Positions 1 to 5,966 are shown, numbered from the stretch's first letter. The stretch is DNA of 6,077 nucleotides from an uncultured Eubacteriales bacterium (GCA_934465125.1 CAKSKO010000075.1:1-6077), one strand, 5' to 3'. The notes: generated by a model not told the origin, from the sequence alone. Program-made: numbers and translations.

Positions 1-166
1 GCTCTGAGATCTGTTCTATTGCTGCACGATACTCCGTTTGATTGTTATCGCAAAGTGTCAATTCCTCGGAAACGCGCATACGAAGCGATCTTACAATATG
101 CGCTGCATCCGACCCTGTGATCAAATGGGCTTGTCCATCTATCTTATCAATAAAAAAACGTGTCAC
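1..166 (-). CDS. rsmE: RsmE family 16S rRNA (uracil-1498-N3)-methyltransferase, N-terminal part (runs off left edge)
   Basis: The visible 55 codons begin MTRFFIDKIDGQAHLITGSD and continue through a segment with HIVRSLRMR and ELTLCD. This is the characteristic RsmE N-terminus: a PUA-like RNA-binding domain with a conserved His-Ile-x-Arg-x-Leu-Arg-Met stretch followed by a Leu-x-Leu-Cys-Asp strand. Family members methylate N3 of U1498 in the 30S decoding region using S-adenosylmethionine. The catalytic SPOUT domain lies outside the window, so activity cannot be judged. I chose the GTG at 166-164 because it gives the family's usual first residues and has GGAGG six bases upstream. The ATG two bases further upstream is in another frame and is followed at once by TGA. 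The CrtO-like gene lies 76 bp upstream on the same strand with no terminator between them, so co-transcription is possible. Confidence 0.88.
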   Translation of the reverse strand, partial: MTRFFIDKIDGQAHLITGSDAAHIVRSLRMRVSEELTLCDNNQTEYRAAIEQISE

Positions 167-172
167 ATCTTT

Positions 173-177
173 CCTCC
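173..177 (-). promoter_or_regulatory. rsmE ribosome binding site (decides a GTG start)
   Basis: On the minus strand the sequence reads GGAGGAAAGATGTGACA. GGAGG lies six bases before the GTG at 166-164. The same bases also spell ATG directly followed by TGA (168-163), one frame away, so a ribosome choosing that ATG would stop after a single codon. Confidence 0.8.
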
Positions 178-242
178 ATATCAAATTGAATAGCGTTATC
201 TTCCTTTAAGTTTTCTGTTTGATGTTCATTTTTTCTAATCGT

Positions 243-719
243 CTACCGCACAAGCCGTTTTTTCAGTATTTGAAGCCGAAAACGATTGTATCTTTGAATC
301 GCAAAAAACGGCAAATTGATTAAAAGCGTAAGCAGTGCGAATAGAATACCGATAGGAGTTGGCGTAAGTAAAACCGCTATTATTGCATACAAACAGCATC
401 CACTATGATCCCATTCTCCTCTGCATGTCTCCAAGATAAAATCATCGAGGTACTCCACCGATAAACTCGTTAGACGTTCCTTTGAAAATCCATCTTTCCC
501 AATATGTTGCGGAAGCAGATCCTTCCATTTATTGATGCGTAGTTTATCGCTGTACCATTTTCCATTGCGTTCAAATGGAAGTGGCTGATACCGCTTCTTT
601 TTTTCATCAAAATAAGAAACCGGGATTTTAACACATAGTACAAAGCAAACAAGGCTCCAAGCTCCCATCCCAATCAGTTGAATTAATATTTGCTCAAGCA
701 CTGACAACTCTCGAAACAC
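243..719 (-). CDS. CrtO-like small integral membrane protein (glycosyl-4,4'-diaponeurosporenoate acyltransferase family)
   Basis: This 158-residue protein resembles Staphylococcus CrtO, the membrane acyltransferase that adds the fatty acid in the last step of staphyloxanthin synthesis. Shared landmarks in order: an N-terminal membrane segment (about 8-30) ending in Ile-Pro at 32-33, a Phe-Glu-x-x-Gly-Lys-x-Tyr region, NKWKD at 63-67, an acidic/His stretch with ETCRGEWDH at 97-105, one or two C-terminal membrane segments, and IQRYNRFRL at 141-149 before a basic tail. The frame stays open to a GTG at 782, but I start at the GTG at 719: it has AGGAG seven bases upstream and puts Ile-Pro at the same position as in CrtO. 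No carotenoid genes are nearby, so the actual substrate is unknown; many Firmicutes carry such orphan copies. Membership of the family is fairly sure; the staphyloxanthin role is not supported here. Confidence 0.75.
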   Translation of the reverse strand: MFRELSVLEQILIQLIGMGAWSLVCFVLCVKIPVSYFDEKKKRYQPLPFERNGKWYSDKLRINKWKDLLPQHIGKDGFSKERLTSLSVEYLDDFILETCRGEWDHSGCCLYAIIAVLLTPTPIGILFALLTLLINLPFFAIQRYNRFRLQILKKRLVR

Positions 720-726
720 AATTTTA

Positions 727-731
727 CTCCT
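727..731 (-). promoter_or_regulatory. ribosome binding site of the CrtO-like gene
   Basis: The minus strand reads AGGAGTAAAATTGTG, with AGGAG seven bases before the GTG at 719-717. A competing site, GGGAG five bases before an upstream in-frame GTG at 782, would add 21 residues that have no counterpart in CrtO as I recall it. Confidence 0.6.
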
Positions 732-752
732 CTTAACTACATCTTTTACAAT

Positions 753-761
753 ATAATACCA
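753..761 (-). promoter_or_regulatory. possible extended -10 promoter close to the CrtO-like gene
   Basis: The minus strand reads TGGTATTAT, a TGn extended -10 with five of six consensus bases. There is no good -35 hexamer. The predicted transcript start, about 745-747, is downstream of the GTG at 782 and upstream of the AGGAG at 727-731. If used, it would make the GTG at 719 the only available start. Confidence 0.35.
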
Positions 762-857
762 CATCTGCGGTATCCAAATCACGCAAGCTCCCTTCTGCTA
801 CCAAACTAGGCAGGTACAAATTCGCAAAAACGCCTACGTTAAAGCCTCTCTGCCGAT

Positions 858-866
858 ATTATACCA
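858..866 (-). promoter_or_regulatory. extended -10 promoter for the CrtO-like gene (and perhaps rsmE)
   Basis: The minus strand reads TGGTATAAT: a perfect TATAAT preceded by TGn. No clear -35 lies 16 to 18 bases upstream, which is tolerated by extended -10 promoters of the housekeeping sigma factor. Transcription would begin near 850 and read into the CrtO-like gene. Confidence 0.5.
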
Positions 867-941
867 TGAGCGGGCCGCAAAGTATCCTCACCTCTGGCAT
901 TTGACCTTTGAAATCAGATGCTGCATGATTCCATGCTCTCC

Positions 942-976
942 GCAATAATCTAAATCTTCAGTTTAGCTATTATTGC
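942..976 (-). repeat. 35-nt stem-loop at the start of the leader region
   Basis: Outer arms GCAATAAT (942-949) and ATTATTGC (969-976) pair perfectly. Inner arms CTAAA (950-954) and TTTAG (962-966) continue the stem after a 2-nt bulge (967-968), leaving the 7-nt loop TCTTCAG. No T-run follows on either strand, so it does not look like a terminator. It lies just downstream of the extended -10 at 985-993, so it would form the 5' end of that transcript. It could stabilise the RNA or act as a protein-binding site on DNA. Confidence 0.45.
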
Positions 977-984
977 TCAAGGTT

Positions 985-993
985 ATTATATCA
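985..993 (-). promoter_or_regulatory. distal extended -10 promoter on the minus strand
   Basis: The minus strand reads TGATATAAT, a perfect TATAAT with an upstream TG. The -35 is poor. The predicted transcript start is around 978, immediately before the 942-976 stem-loop. It lies downstream of the ATPase terminator, so it would start a new transcription unit. Confidence 0.45.
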
Positions 994-1062
994 TATTTCC
1001 ACACATACTTTCATCTATTATTCTCATAGAATTTTTATCATGTAATATTCTCTTTCTCAACC

Positions 1063-1108
1063 AAAAAGACATTCTATGCCAATCATTTAGCACAGAATGT
1101 CTTTTTTT
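1063..1108 (-). terminator. intrinsic terminator of the ATPase gene, active-looking in both directions
   Basis: Arms at 1063-1079 and 1090-1106 form a 17-bp stem (core GACATTCT with AGAATGTC, flanked by five A-T pairs) with a 10-nt loop. On the minus strand the single mismatch becomes a G-U pair and the stem runs into TTTTTGGTT. It sits 28 bases beyond the ATPase stop codon. On the plus strand it is followed by seven T, but no plus-strand gene ends here. Confidence 0.85.
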
Positions 1109-1135
1109 ATTTAAAAAATGCAGTCCGCAATTGTT

Positions 1136-3823
1136 TTAAAACTCGCTGTGCTGCGTTAGCACCGTTTGATACTCTTGTGAACTTCTTTGCTTCTTCCACT
1201 TTGCGATTCGTTTTTCTATTTCTACAATAATAAGCGGAGAAAGCGAGAGCGCTGCGACAACTGTCCACTGAATCCCATTTAAATGCGCTGTTTTGAATAC
1301 CGCAGATACCACCGGGATCGAGATTACAAATACTTGTAAAGTCACGCAGACGACAAACGAATAGATCATCTTCATATTTCCAAAAATTCCTGTCTCAAGA
1401 ATCGATTTATCGCTTCTGACATTAAACGCATGAACAAGTTGACAAAGGCTTAAAACAGCAAACGCCATTGTTCTTCCGATAACCGGTACATCGCCTGTAT
1501 CAAAAAATACCCGTCCAATCGTAAACGCAAGCATGGAAATTGCACCGATAAAACAACCTTCCACCGCGATGTTATATCCCATCCCATCGGAAAACAAACT
1601 TTTTTTAGGATGATCCGGTTTCCGTTTCATAATATCTTCGTCAACTGGTTCTACCCCGAGCGCTAAAGCTGGAAGAGAATCTGTTACAAGGTTGACCCAC
1701 AACAACTGAATGGCTAAAAGCGGGGTTGGAAGATGGAGCAAAAATGCTGTGAGCACTGTAATAATCTCCCCGATATTGCTCGAGAGAAGAAAATGAACTG
1801 TCCTTTTAATGTTGTCAAAAATTCCTCTGCCTTGTTTGACCGCTTCTACTATTGTTGCAAAATTATCATCGGTCATAATCATATCTGCAGCGCCCTTTGC
1901 AACATCTGTCCCGGATTTCCCCATTGCACAGCCAATATCCGCCGATTTGAGCGCTGGAGCGTCGTTGACGCCGTCTCCTGTCATCGCAACAACTGCTCCG
2001 CGCTTTTGAAACGCCTGAACGATTCTCACCTTGTGTTCTGGCGAAACCCGCGCAAAAACAGAATACGAAAAAATCTTTTGCTCTAATTCGGATTGCTCCA
2101 TATGCTCGAGTTCTTCACCTGTTAACGCCTTATCTCCTGACTGCAAAATCCCGAGCTCTTTTCCGATCGCCTTCGCTGTGACAACATGATCTCCTGTAAT
2201 CATTACGGGTTTGATTCCTGCGCTTCTACATTCCGCTACGGCATGTTTCGCCTGCGCGCGCGGTGGATCGATCATTCCAATCAATCCACAGAAGCAGAGT
2301 TCTTGTTCGATTCTTTCGATTTCATCCGGCAAACTATCGACGTCGCGAAACGCTACTGCTAGTACACGCAGTGCGTTTTCGGCCATCTGCTCGTTCTGTT
2401 TCTCAATTTTTGCACGCATTGTAAAATCAAGCGGATGAATCCCATCGCTCGTTCTGACATTTCTACACCGTTTTAAGAGAACATCCGGCGCGCCTTTTGT
2501 GATAACCCTATAATGGCCAGGGCCAATCTTATGTATCGTCGTCATTAGTTTTCTTGTGGAATCAAACGGGATTTCCCCAGCTCTTGGAAATTGCTTGTCG
2601 AGCGCTGCCTTGACCTTTCCGGCTTTCGCCGCTGCTAAGACAAGGGCTGTTTCTGTGGGATCGCCTGTCGCTTTAAAATCCCCAAACGTCCCTGTAAGCG
2701 TTGAATTGTTGCAAAGCGCCGCATAAGAAAGAATCTCAATTCCTTCCTTTGAACTATTTTTAATTTCCCCTCTGTCTGTTCGAAGTGATGTGACTGTCAT
2801 CTTATTTTGCGTAAGAGTCCCTGTTTTATCAGAACAAATTACACTTGCACTGCCGAGTGTCTCAACCGCTGGGAGCTTCCGTATGATTGCTCTATGCGCC
2901 ACCATACGCCTAACACCAATTGCCAGAACAATCGTCACAACAGCCGGAAGTCCTTCAGGTATCGCCGCGACCGCCAAGCTAATCGAAATCATGAACATTT
3001 CGAGCGGTGGAATGTTCTGGAACACGCCTAACAAAAAGATGACAAAGCAGATAACAAGCGCTCCAATTCCTAAATACTTTCCGGTCTGGGCAAGTTTTAC
3101 CTGAAGCGGTGTCTGCGGCGAATCACCTTCATTGATCATGTGCGCGATTTTTCCAACCTGCGTGTTCATCCCGGTTTCGACGACAACCGCCTTAGCGTGT
3201 CCGGCGGTGATTGTGCTGGTTGAATACAGCATATTTTTGCGCTCTCCTAAAGAGGTATGTCCTTTTAAAATCGCTTCGACTTCTTTTTCAACCGGTACGG
3301 ATTCGCCTGTTAATGCGGATTCCTCCGCTTTTAGGTTGTTCGCCTCGAGTAAGCGCGCGTCGGCACAAACAAAATCCCCTGTATCGAGCAATAAGATATC
3401 CCCCGGGACTACCTCTTGGGAATCAATATGAAGCTCTTGTCCGTTTCGAATCAGTCTTGCTTGCGGGGATGAAAGCTTCTTGAGAGCATCAATCGCTCTT
3501 TCTGCTCTGCTTTCCTGCACCACCCCTGTAATCGCGTTGATGATCACGATTACAAGAATAATAATCGAATCAATATAGTCCCCATTTCCCTCCATGATCG
3601 ACGTTACAAACGATACCGCCGCCGCGATCAAGAGAATAATGACCATGAAATCAGAAAATTGCTCCAAAAACTTCGTAACAATACTCTTTTTCTTTTTTTC
3701 TTTGAGCCTATTCTTCCCGTGTTCCTGCTGCCTCTGTTTTACCTGTTTCGCATTTAACCCCACTTTTTCTGAGGTTTCAAGCGCTTTTAATGTTTCTTTT
3801 GCTGATAGACTATGCCAGTCCAC
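1136..3823 (-). CDS. calcium-transporting P-type ATPase, P2A (SERCA/YloB-like)
   Basis: This complete 895-residue pump should expel Ca2+ (perhaps also Mn2+) across the plasma membrane using ATP. In order: cation ATPase N-terminal domain (about 3-70), M1-M2 (52-104), actuator domain with TGES at 172-175, M3-M4 (247-304) with PEGLP at 289-293, phosphorylation motif DKTGT with Asp332, nucleotide-binding KGAPD at 443-447, MITGD ending at Asp545, TGDGVND at 615-621, then M5-M10. Site II ligands are present: Glu290, Asn711 and Asp715. Asn683 and Glu686 in M5 match SERCA, but the M8 position of SERCA Glu908 is Gln795, as in Bacillus YloB. Length matches YloB (about 890). The start is a GTG with GGGGG eight bases upstream; an in-frame stop excludes a longer form. 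It has its own terminator and is divergent from ytaF. Ion specificity is inferred from the family. Confidence 0.95.
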   Translation of the reverse strand: MDWHSLSAKETLKALETSEKVGLNAKQVKQRQQEHGKNRLKEKKKKSIVTKFLEQFSDFMVIILLIAAAVSFVTSIMEGNGDYIDSIIILVIVIINAITGVVQESRAERAIDALKKLSSPQARLIRNGQELHIDSQEVVPGDILLLDTGDFVCADARLLEANNLKAEESALTGESVPVEKEVEAILKGHTSLGERKNMLYSTSTITAGHAKAVVVETGMNTQVGKIAHMINEGDSPQTPLQVKLAQTGKYLGIGALVICFVIFLLGVFQNIPPLEMFMISISLAVAAIPEGLPAVVTIVLAIGVRRMVAHRAIIRKLPAVETLGSASVICSDKTGTLTQNKMTVTSLRTDRGEIKNSSKEGIEILSYAALCNNSTLTGTFGDFKATGDPTETALVLAAAKAGKVKAALDKQFPRAGEIPFDSTRKLMTTIHKIGPGHYRVITKGAPDVLLKRCRNVRTSDGIHPLDFTMRAKIEKQNEQMAENALRVLAVAFRDVDSLPDEIERIEQELCFCGLIGMIDPPRAQAKHAVAECRSAGIKPVMITGDHVVTAKAIGKELGILQSGDKALTGEELEHMEQSELEQKIFSYSVFARVSPEHKVRIVQAFQKRGAVVAMTGDGVNDAPALKSADIGCAMGKSGTDVAKGAADMIMTDDNFATIVEAVKQGRGIFDNIKRTVHFLLSSNIGEIITVLTAFLLHLPTPLLAIQLLWVNLVTDSLPALALGVEPVDEDIMKRKPDHPKKSLFSDGMGYNIAVEGCFIGAISMLAFTIGRVFFDTGDVPVIGRTMAFAVLSLCQLVHAFNVRSDKSILETGIFGNMKMIYSFVVCVTLQVFVISIPVVSAVFKTAHLNGIQWTVVAALSLSPLIIVEIEKRIAKWKKQRSSQEYQTVLTQHSEF

Positions 3824-3831
3824 ATTATCAT

Positions 3832-3836
3832 CCCCC
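3832..3836 (-). promoter_or_regulatory. ATPase ribosome binding site with overlapping out-of-frame ATG
   Basis: The minus strand reads GGGGGATGATAATGTGGAC. The gene frame begins at the GTG (3823-3821), eight bases after GGGGG. An ATG two bases earlier (3825-3823) is in another frame and would yield a 12-residue peptide ending in TAA, so it competes for the same ribosome binding site. Confidence 0.65.
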
Positions 3837-3858
3837 GACTTTCAAAAACTGAAGCTTT

Positions 3859-3886
3859 TTTATTCTAAAAAATCATCCTCTATCAA
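3859..3886 (-). promoter_or_regulatory. predicted promoter of the ATPase gene
   Basis: The -35 TTGATA (3886-3881, five of six consensus bases) and -10 AATAAA (3864-3859, four of six) are separated by 16 bases. An overlapping TAGAAT (3867-3862) is an alternative -10. The transcript would start near 3852, leaving a leader of about 28 bases that includes GGGGG. The region is very A+T rich, so chance matches are likely. Confidence 0.45.
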
Positions 3887-3894
3887 TATATATC

Positions 3895-3923
3895 TTGCTA
3901 TTTACTCAGATATTCCCAATAAA
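3895..3923 (+). promoter_or_regulatory. predicted promoter of ytaF
   Basis: The -35 TTGCTA (3895-3900) and -10 AATAAA (3918-3923), each four of six consensus bases, are 17 bases apart. The predicted transcript start near 3930 falls at the base of the 3932-3976 stem-loop. Its -35 stands back to back with the ATPase -35, with only 8 bp between them. A CATATACT at 3942-3949 resembles a sigma-E -10 (CATACAmT), but I see no matching -35. Confidence 0.35.
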
Positions 3924-3931
3924 CCAAAAAC

Positions 3932-3976
3932 AACCAACCCTCATATACTGTTAATAATTACAGTTTGGGGTTGGTT
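3932..3976 (+). promoter_or_regulatory. stem-loop covering the ytaF ribosome binding site
   Basis: AACCAACCC (3932-3940) is the exact reverse complement of GGGTTGGTT (3968-3976), and inside it ACTGT (3947-3951) pairs with ACAGT (3960-3964). The right arm contains three of the four G of GGGG (3967-3970), the only candidate ribosome binding site for the ATG at 3979. In ytaF mRNA this structure would hide the site. Read on the minus strand, the same hairpin is followed by GTTTTTGG, so it also resembles a weak terminator for antisense transcripts coming from the oxidoreductase gene. No known riboswitch motif is recognised. Confidence 0.5.
3947..3964. promoter_or_regulatory. operator-like dyad ACTGT-N8-ACAGT
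   Basis: ACTGT and ACAGT are perfect inverted repeats with an 8-bp A+T spacer, the spacing expected for a dimeric helix-turn-helix repressor. The dyad lies between the predicted ytaF -10 and the start codon, where a bound protein could block transcription. It may equally be just the inner stem of the larger hairpin. No regulator gene is present in the window. Confidence 0.3.
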
Positions 3977-3978
3977 TG

Positions 3979-4638
3979 ATGGGTGCGTTCGGAATAATTC
4001 TGTTGGCAGTATCTCTTAGTATAGACGCTTTGGGGATCGGCGTTTCGTACGGACTGCGCTCTATCAAAATCCCATTAAGCGCAAAACTGATTGTTTCGAT
4101 AGTCTCTATTTTGTTTACCGGATGCGCTGTTTTAATTGGAAACGTTATTTTGATGTGGCTTCCAAAAACAGCAGCACAACTGATCGGCTGCTTGATGCTG
4201 TTCATTTTAGGCGTTTTTATTATTTTGCAGGCACTGTTTTCAAAGAAAAAGCAGAAAAAAGAAAAGCCAAAAAAAGATACGATTTTCTCTGCGCCATTAA
4301 AACCGTTCGGGATTACCATCCAGGTGATCAGGAACCCTGTTTCCTGCGACTTCGACCACTCGGCACATATCGACGCATTTGAAGCAATCTACTTAGGCGC
4401 CGCACTTTCCATCGATTCATTCGGCGCCGGAATTAGTAGCGCCGTCTCTGGGTTAAATTCTCTTTTTATTCCGATTGTTGCGGGTCTTTGCCAGCTTTTG
4501 TTTTTGTGTGCGGGAAATATGATTGGCCAGCGTATCTCCTCGTTTCAAAAAATTGATTCCAAGATTTTTGTCGTGTGTTCCGGCATCCTATTAATCATTT
4601 TAGCACTGATTCGTTTTTTCTGCTGTTATCCCTTTTAA
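3979..4638 (+). CDS. ytaF: YtaF-type sporulation membrane protein (MntP superfamily)
   Basis: This 219-residue membrane protein has the two-fold repeated architecture of the MntP/YtaF family: a first half with LSIDALGIG at 13-21 (Asp16) and a second with LSIDSFGAG at 143-151 (Asp146). Such paired acidic residues in membrane segments are conserved in the Mn2+ exporter MntP. Three hydrophobic helices precede a lysine-rich loop (88-99). A YtaF hallmark follows: a short acidic segment with NPVSCDFDHSAHIDAFEA at 119-136 directly before the second repeat. Three more helices complete the protein. YtaF is described as a sporulation membrane protein; its transported ion, if any, is not established. 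I start at ATG 3979, eight bases after GGGG, rather than the adjacent TTG at 3976. It diverges from the calcium pump across 155 bp and ends 5 bp from the convergent oxidoreductase gene. Confidence 0.85.
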   Translation: MGAFGIILLAVSLSIDALGIGVSYGLRSIKIPLSAKLIVSIVSILFTGCAVLIGNVILMWLPKTAAQLIGCLMLFILGVFIILQALFSKKKQKKEKPKKDTIFSAPLKPFGITIQVIRNPVSCDFDHSAHIDAFEAIYLGAALSIDSFGAGISSAVSGLNSLFIPIVAGLCQLLFLCAGNMIGQRISSFQKIDSKIFVVCSGILLIILALIRFFCCYPF

Positions 4639-4643
4639 AGAAC

Positions 4644-5876
4644 TTAGAACCGGTCGGGCGAAAACAGTTCCGACAACGCGTGTTCTTTTCCCTGATACTC
4701 TGCCAAAATCATCTCTGATGCGATCTCAGAAAAGAGGATTCCACTTCTTCCAGTGCAAAACGCAAAATAACAGTTTTCGTATTCGTGGTGCGTCCCGATT
4801 AGAGGGAGACAATCATCCGTTTGAAAATGGTCGGCTGCAAACGCGAATTCCGCTTTCGTTTGGCGAAGCCCAGGGAAAAGAAATTGGAGTTCTTTTTCTA
4901 AATGACGGTACTTCTTTTTTTCAAAGATAGTAAGCGGGAAAAAACTCGCCATTTTTCTTTTGCGATCGATCATGCCTGCCTCGAGACCGCAGGAAATGAT
5001 CCTATCTCCTGGAGTAACAGAATAAGTGATCTCAGGATGATCGATATCGTTAATAATAAATTTATCTCCAAAGTCAGCTAGGTCTTCATCGATTCCTGTT
5101 GCGATTGCAAAGGTTGTGCGCTTTGATCCGGAACCTTTTATAAAGTTTATGCAATCGATTCCTACCGCAGCAATGACAGTATCTGTCGTAATGGTATGCC
5201 TTGTATCGACATCGATCGTCGTTTTTCCATCCACTGTTTGAATATTGTTAACGGGCGTATTTTCATAAACCCTAACGCCCGCGTTTTGTGCTGCTTTCAA
5301 GAGCGCATGTGTCAAACGGTAAGGATCAACGATCGCGCCGAGACGTTTTGCAACCAGCCCCGCTTCAAGCTCAAAGGAGAATTTTTGGGCTGCTTTCTCA
5401 CGGTCAATCAACCCCACTTCAAAGTTATTATGCTTGAGCAAAAGGTATTCTTTGTGTATTTCGTCGATGTTGTCCTCTTCTTTTGTAAATGTTAAAGTAT
5501 CAGTGCGATAAAACCCAGTCTGATCGTCGAGCGATGAAACCAGCTCTTCTAACTGATCCATCGCTTTCAGGCAATGTTCATACACTGTCACCGCCTGTTT
5601 CGTTCCGATCTGCTTTGACAAGGAGTCGAGTCCCCCTCCAATATTCAACTGCAACACCCCGGAGGATTCCGAAGTTCCGCCATATCCTACAGGACCCGCA
5701 GATAAGAGTACGGTATTAATCCCTTGTCTTGCAAACCGTAGTGCACAAAGCGCTCCCGTTACCCCACCGCCAACAATGCAAACAGAACATGTTTCATTAT
5801 AAGATAACCACGGGTACATATTCGGAACTTCATTGATTGCTGTCCAAAGCGGCTCTTTTTTATATATGTCTTCCAT
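4644..5876 (-). CDS. FAD-dependent oxidoreductase, D-amino acid oxidase/DadA-like (DAO) family
   Basis: This 410-residue cytoplasmic flavoprotein probably oxidises an amine or amino acid. The N-terminal Rossmann fold shows VGGGVTGA with glycines 36-38 and 41, followed by GTSESSG at 67-73, where the family usually has its Gly-x-Thr/Ser FAD loop. The C-terminal FAD motif appears as CTGRSGI at 374-380. The central part is the mixed substrate-binding domain. An acidic residue usually ends the second strand of this fold and binds FAD ribose; here it reads LLSAG with Ser59. There is no Rieske or second domain. I start at the ATG at 5876, because GGTGGG lies four bases before it; the ATG at 5888 has AAGG directly against it, leaving no spacing. 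It is a monocistronic-looking gene, convergent with ytaF. The substrate cannot be told from the sequence. Confidence 0.85.
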   Translation of the reverse strand: MEDIYKKEPLWTAINEVPNMYPWLSYNETCSVCIVGGGVTGALCALRFARQGINTVLLSAGPVGYGGTSESSGVLQLNIGGGLDSLSKQIGTKQAVTVYEHCLKAMDQLEELVSSLDDQTGFYRTDTLTFTKEEDNIDEIHKEYLLLKHNNFEVGLIDREKAAQKFSFELEAGLVAKRLGAIVDPYRLTHALLKAAQNAGVRVYENTPVNNIQTVDGKTTIDVDTRHTITTDTVIAAVGIDCINFIKGSGSKRTTFAIATGIDEDLADFGDKFIINDIDHPEITYSVTPGDRIISCGLEAGMIDRKRKMASFFPLTIFEKKKYRHLEKELQFLFPGLRQTKAEFAFAADHFQTDDCLPLIGTHHEYENCYFAFCTGRSGILFSEIASEMILAEYQGKEHALSELFSPDRF

Positions 5877-5927
5877 AAAACCCACCATCCTTTTTTGTAT
5901 ACATCTATTCTGGGAAAATTTTTATTT

Positions 5928-5933
5928 TTTATA
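5928..5933 (-). promoter_or_regulatory. weak candidate -10 of the oxidoreductase gene
   Basis: The minus strand has TATAAA about 50 bases before the ATG at 5876. The best -35, TTGCAT (5959-5954), is 20 bases upstream, which is too far for a good housekeeping promoter. A promoter is expected here because a terminator lies just upstream, but its exact place is uncertain. Confidence 0.25.
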
Positions 5934-5966
5934 CGGATAAGGATTGTTTTCACATGCAATCTAAAA

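Larger units (their letters stand above)
783..1062 (-). other. gene-free region with promoters and a stem-loop upstream of the CrtO-like gene
   Basis: I see no convincing coding sequence in these 280 bases. On the minus strand the region holds an extended -10 at 985-993, a stem-loop at 942-976, a short dyad at 923-936, a possible 12-codon reading frame at 926-888, and a second extended -10 at 858-866. Transcripts from these promoters would carry leaders of roughly 130 to 260 bases before the GTG at 719. I do not recognise the conserved core of a known riboswitch or T-box. It may be a regulatory leader or a small RNA; the sequence alone cannot decide. Confidence 0.4.

Noticed and set aside
167..242. 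A promoter or terminator between the CrtO-like gene and rsmE.
   Set aside because: No hairpin with a T-run and no -35/-10 pair of reasonable quality; a seven-codon frame there has no ribosome binding site.
1733..3483. Several plus-strand open frames of 66-117 codons (for example 1733-2086, 2790-3104, 3132-3431).
   Set aside because: They lie opposite the calcium pump, have no family resemblance or good ribosome binding sites, and reflect the codon pattern of the opposite strand.
3836..3865. A plus-strand hairpin CTTTCA/TGAAG followed by a T-run, as a terminator.
   Set aside because: The stem is only four to five pairs with a wobble, and no plus-strand gene ends there.
3920..3940. A-C rich repeats (AACCAA, ACAACCAACC) as a repeat array.
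   Set aside because: There are too few and irregular copies; the part that matters is explained by the hairpin with 3968-3976.
3824..3978. A Mn2+-sensing yybP-ykoY riboswitch between the pump and ytaF.
   Set aside because: Such riboswitches often precede genes of these families, but I see neither of the conserved loop sequences on either strand, and the predicted leaders are too short.
3594..4019. A 141-codon plus-strand frame spanning the pump start and the divergent gap.
   Set aside because: It is the complement of the pump's N-terminal region and then runs through the promoter region; ytaF occupies a different frame.
3951..4319. A 122-codon minus-strand frame antisense to ytaF.
   Set aside because: The composition is that of the reverse complement of a membrane protein gene, and ytaF in the other frame is clearly real.
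5877..5888. Upstream ATG of the oxidoreductase gene (adds MVGF).
   Set aside because: AAGG abuts this ATG with no spacing, whereas the GGTGGG within these four codons is well placed for the ATG at 5876.
5759..5959. A 66-codon minus-strand frame overlapping the oxidoreductase start.
   Set aside because: It is out of frame with the intact Rossmann motif and has no recognisable features.
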